Part shown: positions 1 to 7,128 of the stretch, in pieces
How positions within the stretch are numbered: the first letter of the stretch is position 1
How the letters are laid out: every line of letters begins with the position of its first letter
Assembly (NCBI GenBank): GCA_900547645.1
Contig: URHP01000058.1
Location: 1 to 9,804, forward strand
Reading direction: 5' to 3'
Origin: an uncultured Eubacteriales bacterium
GTDB lineage: Bacteria; Bacillota; Clostridia; Christensenellales; Borkfalkiaceae
Length of the DNA stretch: 9,804 bases
Translations under genes and position numbers: made by a program
The notes under the pieces: generated by a model
What the model was told of the DNA's origin: nothing
What the model saw: the letters and a program-made list of their open reading frames with translations, nothing else
The model's database searches: none

Positions 1-48
1 CGAGATGAGCGCTAGTCTCGTGGGCTCGGAGATGTGTATAAGAGACAG
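1..48 (+). other. Untrimmed Nextera i7-side adapter (artefact)
   Basis: Synthetic sequence, not genome. Bases 1-6 (CGAGAT) match the end of the Illumina P7 primer, 7-14 (GAGCGCTA) occupy the i7 index slot, 15-29 are GTCTCGTGGGCTCGG, and 30-48 are the Tn5 mosaic end AGATGTGTATAAGAGACAG. From memory, the index reverse complement TAGCGCTC is a standard Nextera XT i7 index (N723). The genomic insert begins at base 49. No biological feature should be called across this boundary. Confidence 0.98.
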
Positions 49-61
49 CAAGAACTGTCAT
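49..61 (-). CDS. Start of an unidentified gene, cut by the adapter (M-T-V-L...)
   Basis: An ATG on the minus strand at 61-59 follows a textbook ribosome binding site (AAAGGAGG, 67-74) with 5 bases between. Four codons (Met-Thr-Val-Leu) and one further base remain before the adapter begins at 48. The gene lies downstream of purB on the same strand, 99 bases after the purB stop, and has its own palindrome and weak promoter candidate upstream. This suggests separate, regulated expression rather than simple membership of the comEB-purB operon. Four residues do not identify the product, so I assign no function. The start call rests on the ribosome binding site alone; the reading frame into 48 and below is synthetic. 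Confidence 0.6.
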
Positions 62-66
62 AGCAA

Positions 67-74
67 CCTCCTTT
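67..74 (-). promoter_or_regulatory. Strong ribosome binding site for the truncated gene
   Basis: Minus-strand AAAGGAGG, 5 bases upstream of the ATG at 61. It is the main evidence that a real gene starts at the window edge. Confidence 0.75.
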
Positions 75-93
75 CTGCCCTTTTGGTCCAAGG

Positions 94-112
94 ATAGAAT
101 ACTCTATTCTAT
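94..112. promoter_or_regulatory. Perfect 8+3+8 dyad, candidate operator
   Basis: A perfect inverted repeat, ATAGAATA then a 3-base centre then TATTCTAT, lies in the 99-base gap between purB and the gene starting at 61. The arms are A+T-rich and the loop is only 3 bases, so an RNA terminator is unlikely and no T-tract follows. This looks like a binding site for a dimeric repressor. It covers the candidate -10 element at 96-101, which suits repression by occlusion. I do not recognise the arms as a known CIRCE, Fur, PerR, LexA or CopY/BlaI box. The regulator is not visible in the window. Confidence 0.55.
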
Positions 113-124
113 GTGGAAACGCAA
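96..124 (-). promoter_or_regulatory. Weak sigma-A promoter candidate for the truncated gene
   Basis: Minus strand: a -35-like TTGCGT (119-124), a 17-base spacer, and a -10-like TATTCT (96-101). The match is 3 of 6 and 4 of 6 to consensus. The predicted start near 89 would give a leader of about 28 bases that contains the ribosome binding site. The hexamers are poor, so the site may need an activator or may be spurious. The overlap with the dyad at 94-112 is the main support. Confidence 0.35.
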
Positions 125-160
125 GCAACTTGTTGTCCGCTTTTGGACATTTATTGACTT

Positions 161-1597
161 TCAGATGTTGACTTCGCCCTTCTCGCCAAGCAGCGCGTCA
201 TGCTTTTCAAGAATGGGATCGATCTCATTTTCGATAAATTCAACTGTCTGCTGCGGCGCGCGCCCGACAAACTTCTTTGCGTCGAGGATCTCGTCGAGCC
301 GGTCGCGGACCGCCTTGAAATCGTCATCCTTCCGGATAAGCTCGATCAGATTGTTTTCCTTGCCTTCGATCTTCACGTTTTTCCCTGCTTCCATCGAGAG
401 CACGCGGATCTTTTCGTGCAGTTCCTGACGGTTTCCTCCCGCTTTCACGCACTCCATCATGATGTTCTCGGTCGCCATAAAGGGAAGTTCCGCCGCAATA
501 TGCTTGGCAATGACCTTGTCGTATACGACAAGTCCGTCCGCCACGTTCATATAAATATTGAGGATCGCGTCCACCGTCAGAAACGCCTGTGCATTGACGA
601 TGCGGCGGTTTGCAGAATCGTCCAGCGTTCGCTCAAACCACTGCGTGGACGCCGTGACGGCGCTGTTCACAGGAAGGGAAAGCATATAGCGCGCCAGCGA
701 ACCCATCCGCTCGCAGCGCATGGGATTGCGCTTATACGCCATGGCGGACGAACCGATCTGCGTCTTTTCAAAGGGTTCTTCGATCTCCTTCATATTCTGA
801 AGGATCCGAATATCGTTGGAGAACTTATAGGCGCTCTGCGCGATCTGAGAAAGAACACAGAGCACATTGTAATCAAATTTGCGGGGATAGGTCTGCCCGG
901 TGACGCCGTACACGTTCCGATAACCCATCTTTGCGACGACGTGGCGCTCCAATTCCTTGACCTTTTCCGTATCGCCGTCAAAGAGATCGAGAAAACTCGC
1001 CTGCGTGCCCGTTGTGCCCTTCACGCCGCGCAGACGGAAATGATCATAAAGATTGACAAGATTTTCATAGTCGAGCATGAGATCCTGCAGCCAAAGCGTC
1101 GCGCGTTTGCCGACCGTCGTGAGCTGCGCCGGCTGAAGATGCGTGAATCCCAGCGTCGGCACATCTTTATAGGCAAGCGCAAACTTTCTGAGCTTGTCCA
1201 TCACATTGACGAGCTTTTTCAGCAGAATATCCAGCCCGTCCTTCATGATGATCAGTTCGGAATTGCAGTCCACAAAGCAGCTCGTCGCGCCCAGATGAAT
1301 GATGGATGCTGCGGAAGGCGCCGCATCGCCGAACGCGTGGACGTGCGCCATAACGTCGTGGCGGAACTGCTTTTCATAATTGTCCGCACGCGCATAATCG
1401 ATGTCGTCCGCATGCGCTTTCATGTCGTCGATCTGCGCCTGCGTAATGGGAAGCCCGAGCTCCATTTCCGACTCGGCGAGCGCGATCCACAGCTTTCTCC
1501 ACAGGCGGAAGCGCTTCCGGTCTCCGAAATTTTCCTGCATCTCGCGGCTTGCATAGCGCGTGTTCAAGGGGTTTTCGTACAATACTTTGTCAGACAT
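161..1597 (-). CDS. purB: Adenylosuccinate lyase, eukaryote-like long form
   Basis: PurB catalyses two fumarate-releasing steps of purine synthesis: SAICAR to AICAR, and adenylosuccinate to AMP. It is a cytosolic homotetramer of the fumarase/aspartase fold. At 478 residues it is longer than the roughly 430-residue B. subtilis type. It follows the human ADSL sequence closely from memory, including HDVMAHVH (80-87), GFTHLQPAQLTT (150-161, His153 as the general acid), RGVKGTTGTQASF (190-202), EEPFEKTQIGSSAM (273-286) with the catalytic-loop serines 283-284, and WFERTLDDSANRR. The signature usually reads SSAMPYKRNP; here Ala287 replaces Pro (codon GCG). The gene is intact. Its ribosome binding site AGGAG overlaps the TAG stop of the cyclophilin gene, and only 9 bases separate the two genes, so it is very probably the last gene of the comEB operon. 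No clear terminator follows. Confidence 0.97.
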   Translation of the reverse strand: MSDKVLYENPLNTRYASREMQENFGDRKRFRLWRKLWIALAESEMELGLPITQAQIDDMKAHADDIDYARADNYEKQFRHDVMAHVHAFGDAAPSAASIIHLGATSCFVDCNSELIIMKDGLDILLKKLVNVMDKLRKFALAYKDVPTLGFTHLQPAQLTTVGKRATLWLQDLMLDYENLVNLYDHFRLRGVKGTTGTQASFLDLFDGDTEKVKELERHVVAKMGYRNVYGVTGQTYPRKFDYNVLCVLSQIAQSAYKFSNDIRILQNMKEIEEPFEKTQIGSSAMAYKRNPMRCERMGSLARYMLSLPVNSAVTASTQWFERTLDDSANRRIVNAQAFLTVDAILNIYMNVADGLVVYDKVIAKHIAAELPFMATENIMMECVKAGGNRQELHEKIRVLSMEAGKNVKIEGKENNLIELIRKDDDFKAVRDRLDEILDAKKFVGRAPQQTVEFIENEIDPILEKHDALLGEKGEVNI

Positions 1598-1606
1598 AAT
1601 ACTCTC

Positions 1607-2128
1607 CTAAATGCGTTCAGGTTCGGGATATTCAACGCCGAACGTCTCAGCCGTCACCTTTTTCATCTTCTGTTCTTTCAGGGGCTTATCGCGGAAATCG
1701 GTCGGCGTCTGCGCGATCGCATCCACAACATCCATCCCCTCCGTCACTTTTCCGAAGGCGGCATACTGACCGTCAAGGTAGTCCGCATCCGCATGCATCA
1801 CAAAAAATTGGGAACCCGCAGAGTCGGGATGCTGCGCACGCGCCATCGACAGGACGCCACGCGTATGCTTCAAAGGATTCCTGACGCCGTTCGAGGAAAA
1901 TTCCCCTCTGATATGATAGCCGGGACCACCCGTTCCCACACCCTTCGGATCTCCGCCCTGGATCATGAATCCCGCGATCACGCGGTGGAATATGATCCCG
2001 TCATAAAATCCCTTGTTGACAAGAGAAAGAAAATTGTTCACCGTGTTGGGCGCAACGTCGGGATAGAGCTCCGCTTTGAACGTCTTGCCGTCCGCCATTT
2101 CAAACGTGACAATCGGATTGTTTGCCAT
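1607..2128 (-). CDS. Cyclophilin-type peptidyl-prolyl cis-trans isomerase
   Basis: This is a single-domain cyclophilin of 173 residues that catalyses cis-trans isomerisation of Xaa-Pro bonds to aid protein folding. The core motifs are present: FHRVIAGFMIQGGDP (47-61) with the catalytic Arg49 and substrate-pocket residues Phe54, Met55 and Gln57; GSQFF (105-109); and DGQYAAFGKV (119-128). The positions equivalent to human CypA Trp121 and His126 appear to be Tyr117 and Tyr122, a common bacterial pattern linked to poor cyclosporin binding. There is no signal peptide or lipobox, so it should be cytosolic. AAGGAG lies just before the ATG. It sits 14 bases after comEB and 9 bases before purB, in the middle of a three-gene operon. 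The B. subtilis equivalent is PpiB; I leave the symbol blank because several paralogues are usual. Confidence 0.95.
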   Translation of the reverse strand: MANNPIVTFEMADGKTFKAELYPDVAPNTVNNFLSLVNKGFYDGIIFHRVIAGFMIQGGDPKGVGTGGPGYHIRGEFSSNGVRNPLKHTRGVLSMARAQHPDSAGSQFFVMHADADYLDGQYAAFGKVTEGMDVVDAIAQTPTDFRDKPLKEQKMKKVTAETFGVEYPEPERI

Positions 2129-2142
2129 AAATTCTCCTTATT

Positions 2143-2589
2143 TTACAGATCCTCATATTTTTCCAACTTGGTTCCGGCTTCCTCAAAGAGCTTCAGCGAA
2201 AACTCGTCGGGATAGCCTTCCTTATATACCACACGCGAGATCCCCGCATTAATGATCATCTTTGCGCATATGACGCACGGCTGGTGCGTACAGTAGAGCG
2301 TTGCGCCCTGAATGTTGATACCGTACCGCGCCGCCTGAATGATCGCGTTTTGTTCGGCATGAACCCCGTAGCACAGTTCCGCGCGCGTCCCGGAAGGGAT
2401 CCCCAGCTTCTCCCGCAGGCATTCTCCGCGCTCGATACAGGATGCGATCCCCGCAGGCGCACCGTTATATCCCGTCGTCATCACGCGCTTGTCGCGCACG
2501 ATGACCGCGCCGACCTTGCGGCGGAAACAGCTCGACCAGCTGCCGACCTGCTCCGTGAGTTCCATAAACCGCTTGTCCCATTTCTCCAT
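2143..2589 (-). CDS. comEB: dCMP deaminase (ComEB-type)
   Basis: A zinc-dependent deaminase of 148 residues converts dCMP to dUMP, feeding thymidylate synthesis. Visible motifs are HAEQNAII (77-84; His77 zinc ligand, Glu79 proton shuttle) and PCVIC (104-108; Cys105 and Cys108 zinc ligands). The dCMP-deaminase signature GYNGAPAG (40-47) is also present, followed by a Cys-bearing segment (Cys51, Cys57) that in this family often binds a second zinc. The frame stays open upstream to an ATG at 2637, but that codon lies in the -35 region and the ATG at 2610 lies in the -10 element. The start at 2589, preceded by GAGGTG at 2596-2601, is therefore the only one that fits the promoter. It is the first gene of a tight operon with the cyclophilin gene and purB, divergent from groESL. 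Confidence 0.95.
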   Translation of the reverse strand: MEKWDKRFMELTEQVGSWSSCFRRKVGAVIVRDKRVMTTGYNGAPAGIASCIERGECLREKLGIPSGTRAELCYGVHAEQNAIIQAARYGINIQGATLYCTHQPCVICAKMIINAGISRVVYKEGYPDEFSLKLFEEAGTKLEKYEDL

Positions 2590-2595
2590 GCTCTT

Positions 2596-2601
2596 CACCT
2601 C
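2596..2601 (-). promoter_or_regulatory. Ribosome binding site that fixes the comEB start
   Basis: Minus-strand GAGGTG, 6 bases before the ATG at 2589. It begins about one base after the predicted transcription start near 2602, so the leader is only about 13 bases. Confidence 0.65.
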
Positions 2602-2608
2602 ACCCGAC

Positions 2609-2637
2609 ATTATACACAAAATTTCGCACACTGTCAA
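2609..2637 (-). promoter_or_regulatory. Perfect-consensus sigma-A promoter of the comEB-cyclophilin-purB operon
   Basis: Minus strand: TTGACA (2632-2637), exactly 17 bases, then TATAAT (2609-2614). Both hexamers and the spacing match the vegetative consensus exactly. A T-rich run just upstream (2642-2652, read on the minus strand) could act as an UP element. Transcription should begin near 2602. The promoter lies back to back with the groES promoter, about 60 bases away. Confidence 0.92.
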
Positions 2638-2668
2638 CGCAAGAAGAAAAAAACGGGCAAAAGCTGCA

Positions 2669-2698
2669 GAAATTTCCGAAATTTTCTAAAAATTGTGT
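2669..2698. promoter_or_regulatory. A/T-rich tandem near-repeat between divergent promoters
   Basis: Two adjacent 9-mers, GAAATTTCC (2669-2677) and GAAATTTTC (2678-2686), are followed by TAAAAATTG. Together they also form an imperfect dyad. The block sits just upstream of the groES -35 and between the two divergent promoters, where an UP element or a shared regulator site would be expected. It does not match CIRCE or the CtsR heptad repeat. The base composition makes chance repeats likely, so the call is tentative. Confidence 0.35.
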
Positions 2699-2726
2699 TT
2701 GATGCGCCCCGTCGCGTGGTTATAAT
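2699..2726 (+). promoter_or_regulatory. groESL promoter, sigma-A type
   Basis: TTGATG (2699-2704), a 16-base spacer, then a perfect TATAAT (2721-2726). The predicted start is near 2733, with a leader of about 34 bases. No TTAGCACTC-N9-GAGTGCTAA (CIRCE, the HrcA operator) is present anywhere between comEB and groES. Confidence 0.72.
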
Positions 2727-2740
2727 ATATGCGATAACAA

Positions 2741-2755
2741 AAAACATATTGTTTT
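2741..2755. repeat. Small inverted repeat in the groES leader
   Basis: AAAACA (2741-2746), TAT, TGTTTT (2750-2755): a perfect 6+3+6 dyad between the predicted transcription start and the groES ribosome binding site (GGAGG, 2757-2761). It sits where CIRCE often lies but has a different sequence. It could be an operator or a weak RNA hairpin just before the ribosome binding site. The A+T-rich arms make it a modest signal. Confidence 0.4.
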
Positions 2756-2766
2756 CGGAGGTCATC

Positions 2767-3051
2767 ATGAACATCAAACCCTTGTTCGATAAGGTAGTCG
2801 TTGAGGCGGTTACCGTCGAGGAAAAGACCAAGAGCGGCTTCTTCCTTCCCTCTTCCGCACAGGAAAAGCCCCAGACCTGCGTTGTCGTTGCCGTAGGTCC
2901 CGGCGGCGTCGTGGACGGCAAAGAAGTCGTCATGCAGGTGAAGGTCGGCGATAAGGTCCTTTGCTCCAAATACGCCGGAACCGATTTCAAGGTAGACGGC
3001 AAAGAATTCACAATCATCAAGCAGAGCGACATTCTCGCGATCGTGGAGTAA
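2767..3051 (+). CDS. groES: Co-chaperonin GroES
   Basis: The 94-residue lid protein of the GroEL chaperonin forms heptameric rings that cap the folding cavity. It has the family pattern: N-terminal MNIKPLFDKVVVE, the mobile loop at about 17-34, the roof turn VGPGG (43-47), VKVGDKVL (58-65) and the C-terminal QSDILAIVE. The start is fixed by GGAGG at 2757-2761, 5 bases before the ATG; an in-frame upstream extension of the reading frame has no such support and crosses the promoter. The mobile loop normally carries a Gly-Ile-Val-Leu-type hydrophobic tripeptide that docks on GroEL. Here it reads SGFFLPSSA (23-31), with Phe25-Phe26-Leu27 in that position. It is the first gene of the groESL operon, 88 bases before groEL. 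Confidence 0.97.
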   Translation: MNIKPLFDKVVVEAVTVEEKTKSGFFLPSSAQEKPQTCVVVAVGPGGVVDGKEVVMQVKVGDKVLCSKYAGTDFKVDGKEFTIIKQSDILAIVE

Positions 3052-3080
3052 ACCGCTTTCGCAAGCCAAGCAGCTAATAT

Positions 3081-3094
3081 TCCGCACTTGCGGA
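3081..3094 (+). other. Short hairpin in the groES-groEL gap
   Basis: TCCGC, ACTT, GCGGA: a perfect 5-bp stem with a 4-base loop in the 88-base gap (3052-3139). A 4-bp stem (GCTT, TCGC, AAGC) precedes it at about 3055-3066. Neither has a T-tract, so they are not convincing terminators. They could be sites of mRNA processing or stabilisation between groES and groEL, or chance. Confidence 0.3.
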
Positions 3095-3121
3095 TCATGA
3101 AACAAAAAATATTGAAACTGA

Positions 3122-4768
<1,647 letters not shown>

Positions 4769-4782
4769 TCCAAAAACACAGC

Positions 4783-4811
4783 AAAAAACCTGCCCTGCGG
4801 GCAGGTTTTTT
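4783..4811. terminator. Bidirectional Rho-independent terminator
   Basis: CCTGCCC (4789-4795), TGC, GGGCAGG (4799-4805), flanked by A6 (4783-4788) and T6 (4806-4811). It gives a U-tract on both strands. It lies 14 bases after the groEL stop and 16 bases beyond the stop of the convergent phosphatase gene, so it should end both transcripts. Confidence 0.93.
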
Positions 4812-4827
4812 GTTATTCAACAACAGA

Positions 4828-5625
4828 TCAGAATCGGTACGGCAATTCCGGAACATATTTCTGAACGGTCGTTTTCAGCTTCCGATAGTTCTCCACAGAA
4901 TTTGCCGCAAGCAGTAAAACAGGTCTGTCATGACGAAGGCATTCACCCGCGATCGTTCCGACCACGCCGCCCGCCTCACGAATGATCACTCCTGCGGCAG
5001 CCCAATCCCAAGGGAAAAGGCGCATTTCAAAATACAGCTCTCCTCTTCCGGCGGCAAGATAACAGAGCTCCAGCGCGGCGCTGCCCAGGCGGCGGAAATC
5101 ATCACAGCCGGCATACAGTTCCTTCAGGACAGCTTCACAGGCAGGCGCATATTTCTTTTCATACAGGCTGAACGCCGTAAACAGAAGAGCATGTGCAAAA
5201 TCGCGTCCGGAAACATGAATACGCGTACCGTTCAGATAGGCGCCCGCTCCCTTGGCAGCGCAAAACAATTCCTCGGAATACGGGTTGTACACGACGCCGA
5301 AGATTTCTTCTCCGCGATCGACAAGGGCAACCGAAACGACGCTCAGACGCATCCCTCGCACAAAGTTGGAAGTCCCGTCGATCGGATCGACTACCCAAAA
5401 TGTTCCGTCTTGCCGATATTCCTGCGATTCTTCCCCCAAAAACCATGCCTGCGGCAGGATTTTTTCGAGCATCCCTCTCAGATGTTCCTGCACGGACGTA
5501 TCAGCCGTCGTCACAAGGTTGGAAGCTCCCGCCTTTTCAGACACGGTAAATGCGCCCAGCATGATCTCCTTGCACGATCGGACCGCAGCGATCACCTGCT
5601 CTGCAAAACCGCGCGTGATCTCCAT
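4828..5625 (-). CDS. Inositol monophosphatase family protein
   Basis: A 265-residue Mg-dependent, Li-sensitive-type phosphatase of the IMPase/SuhB/CysQ fold. The metal-binding motifs are visible: GEES (64-67, Glu65), WVVDPIDGTSNF (77-88, with Asp80 and Asp83) and PWDWAAAGVIIREAGG (205-220, Asp207). The N-terminal segment that usually reads KGxxDLVTxxD is GASNLVTTAD (33-42), with Asn for the first Asp. Family members act on inositol phosphates, PAP, fructose-1,6-bisphosphate or NADP, and the sequence alone does not settle which; I assign no substrate. AGGAG lies 8 bases before the ATG. It follows ftsZ on the same strand across a 56-base gap that contains a strong hairpin, so its transcription from ftsZ may be partial. 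It is convergent with groEL. Confidence 0.93.
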   Translation of the reverse strand: MEITRGFAEQVIAAVRSCKEIMLGAFTVSEKAGASNLVTTADTSVQEHLRGMLEKILPQAWFLGEESQEYRQDGTFWVVDPIDGTSNFVRGMRLSVVSVALVDRGEEIFGVVYNPYSEELFCAAKGAGAYLNGTRIHVSGRDFAHALLFTAFSLYEKKYAPACEAVLKELYAGCDDFRRLGSAALELCYLAAGRGELYFEMRLFPWDWAAAGVIIREAGGVVGTIAGECLRHDRPVLLLAANSVENYRKLKTTVQKYVPELPYRF

Positions 5626-5649
5626 ATCGTTTTCTCCTGATCAATTGAT

Positions 5650-5676
5650 AAGAGGCGAGCCCCAAGCTCGCCTCTT
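5650..5676 (-). terminator. Strong hairpin after ftsZ, possible leaky terminator
   Basis: A perfect 11-bp G+C-rich stem (AAGAGGCGAGC with GCTCGCCTCTT) and a 5-base loop lie 5 bases after the ftsZ stop. On the minus strand the stem is followed by ATCAATTGATC, not a run of T. The hairpin is strong but the U-tract is poor, so it may only reduce read-through into the phosphatase gene or protect the ftsZ mRNA end. Confidence 0.5.
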
Positions 5677-5681
5677 CTGTT

Positions 5682-7127
5682 TTACTTTTTGCCAAGCATA
5701 CGGCGAATGAAGGGAGGAAGTTTATTTTCGCGTTCCTCCTGTTCGGGTTCCGACTCCGGCTCGGGACGGTTCTGCTGAACAGGCTGCGCCGGTTGCTGAT
5801 ACTGCTGCCCGTAATAGGGTTGCTGGACGCCCTGAGCTTGCTGCCCGTAGTAAGACTGCTGCGGGTTCTGAGCTTGCTGCTGCCCATAGTAGGGTTGCTG
5901 CGGCTGCGCCGCAGGCTGGGGCTGCTGTGCCGGCTGCTGCGTAGCATAAGGATTGGATGCCGTCTGATAGACGGGCGATGCGGGTCGCGGTTGAACTTGC
6001 GGCTGTGCCGCAGGAGTCTGTACCGCTGCGGGAGCAGGCGCTTCCGCAGGCGGCACCGTGAGCGTTGCGCCGTAAACCGCGTTCTGCCGTGCCGCATTCT
6101 GAGCCGCTTCCTCGCCGGAAGGGAATCCCGTGGCAATGACGGTGACTTCCACTTCATCCTGCACGTTTTCATCCACACAGGCGCCGAAAATGATATTTGC
6201 CGAATAATCGACCACGCCGTGAATGAGTCCCGCCGCTTTGGTCACTTCGTCAAGCGTCAGATCGGGACCGCCGACGATGTTGAGAATGACGCCCTTGGCG
6301 CCCTCGATCGTCGTCTCGAGCAGAGGCGAATTGACAGCAAGACGCACCGCGTCGATGATGCGGTTTTCCCCCTTGGCGACGCCGACACCCATATGTGCAA
6401 GCCCCTTATCCTTGAGCGTCGTTCTGACGTCTGCAAAGTCAAGGTTGATGAGCGCGGGCGTGACGATCAGATCGGCGATCCCGCGGATCCCCTGCTTAAG
6501 CACTTCGTCGGCCACGCGGAGCGCATCCGTCATGGTTGCGTTCTTGGGCACGACTTCGCGGATCTTCTCGTTCGGAATGATGACGATGGTATCGACGTAT
6601 TTTCTCAGATTTTCAATGCCTTTGACGGCATTGTCCATTCTCCGCTTCCCTTCAAACTCAAAGGGTTTGGTGATGACGGCGACCGTAAGGATCTTTTTGT
6701 CCTTTGCGATCTTTGCAACGACGGGAGCAGCGCCCGTACCCGTACCGCCGCCCATGCCTGCGGTGATGAACAGCAGATCGGTCCCTTCGATCGCGCTTGC
6801 AAGCTCTTCCTTGCTGTCTTCTGCCGCCTCTCTGCCGATTTCCGGTTCTGCGCCCGCCCCAAGTCCCTTGGTGCGCTGAGCGCCGATCTGGATCTTTCTC
6901 TGCGCCTTATTGCAGGCAAGGATCTGCGCATCCGTATTGACGGCAATATAATCGGCGCTCGTGATCCCCGCTTCGATCATGCGGTTTACCGCGTTGTTGC
7001 CGGCGCCGCCGACGCCGACAACGCAAATGCGTGCCTTGCCGTTGGCGACAAAATCATTTGCGGCGGGCGCGGCGGAACGCTGCGAACCGTCCTCTCTCCC
7101 CACAAAGGGAACATTTTCGTTGAACAT
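5682..7127 (-). CDS. ftsZ: Cell division GTPase FtsZ with a long Q/P-rich linker
   Basis: The tubulin-like GTPase polymerises at mid-cell into the Z ring. Order of parts: N-terminal tail (1-30); GTPase domain from KARICVVGVGGAGNNAV (31-47), with the tubulin signature GGGTGTG (126-132); C-terminal globular domain with the T7 synergy loop NLDFADV (228-234, catalytic Asp230); a disordered linker of about 130 residues (about 337-467) rich in Gln, Pro, Ala and Tyr; an acidic stretch (455-468); and the C-terminal peptide LPPFIRRMLGKK (470-481), the docking site for FtsA, SepF or similar. At 481 residues it is well above the usual 370-400, and the linker accounts for it. The ATG lies one base after the ftsA stop, and the ribosome binding site GGAGG is inside the last codons of ftsA, so translation is probably coupled. 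Confidence 0.98.
   Translation of the reverse strand: MFNENVPFVGREDGSQRSAAPAANDFVANGKARICVVGVGGAGNNAVNRMIEAGITSADYIAVNTDAQILACNKAQRKIQIGAQRTKGLGAGAEPEIGREAAEDSKEELASAIEGTDLLFITAGMGGGTGTGAAPVVAKIAKDKKILTVAVITKPFEFEGKRRMDNAVKGIENLRKYVDTIVIIPNEKIREVVPKNATMTDALRVADEVLKQGIRGIADLIVTPALINLDFADVRTTLKDKGLAHMGVGVAKGENRIIDAVRLAVNSPLLETTIEGAKGVILNIVGGPDLTLDEVTKAAGLIHGVVDYSANIIFGACVDENVQDEVEVTVIATGFPSGEEAAQNAARQNAVYGATLTVPPAEAPAPAAVQTPAAQPQVQPRPASPVYQTASNPYATQQPAQQPQPAAQPQQPYYGQQQAQNPQQSYYGQQAQGVQQPYYGQQYQQPAQPVQQNRPEPESEPEQEERENKLPPFIRRMLGKK
5802..5897 (-). repeat. Imperfect tandem repeat coding the FtsZ linker
   Basis: Three copies of Q-P/S-YYGQQ (residues about 411-417, 424-430 and 436-442) recur at 12-13-residue spacing. 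The DNA copies are related, with shared CTGCTGCCC(G/A)TA(A/G)TA blocks on the plus strand. They lie within the disordered linker of FtsZ. Such repeats can change copy number by slippage, and assemblies may collapse them. Confidence 0.8.
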
Positions 7128-7128
7128 G

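Noticed and set aside
131..152. Inverted repeat TGTCC-GCTTTT-GGACA after purB as a terminator
   Set aside because: The stem is only 5 bp and no T-tract follows on the minus strand, so it does not qualify as a Rho-independent terminator.
200..2215. A 671-codon open frame on the plus strand opposite purB and the cyclophilin gene
   Set aside because: It is antisense to two clearly conserved genes and is rich in Arg, His and Cys. It has no family resemblance and no ribosome binding site, so it is a G+C-driven shadow frame.
2284..2766. Upstream in-frame extension of groES
   Set aside because: It crosses the groES promoter and runs antisense through comEB. GroES homologues begin at the Met encoded at 2767, which has its own ribosome binding site.
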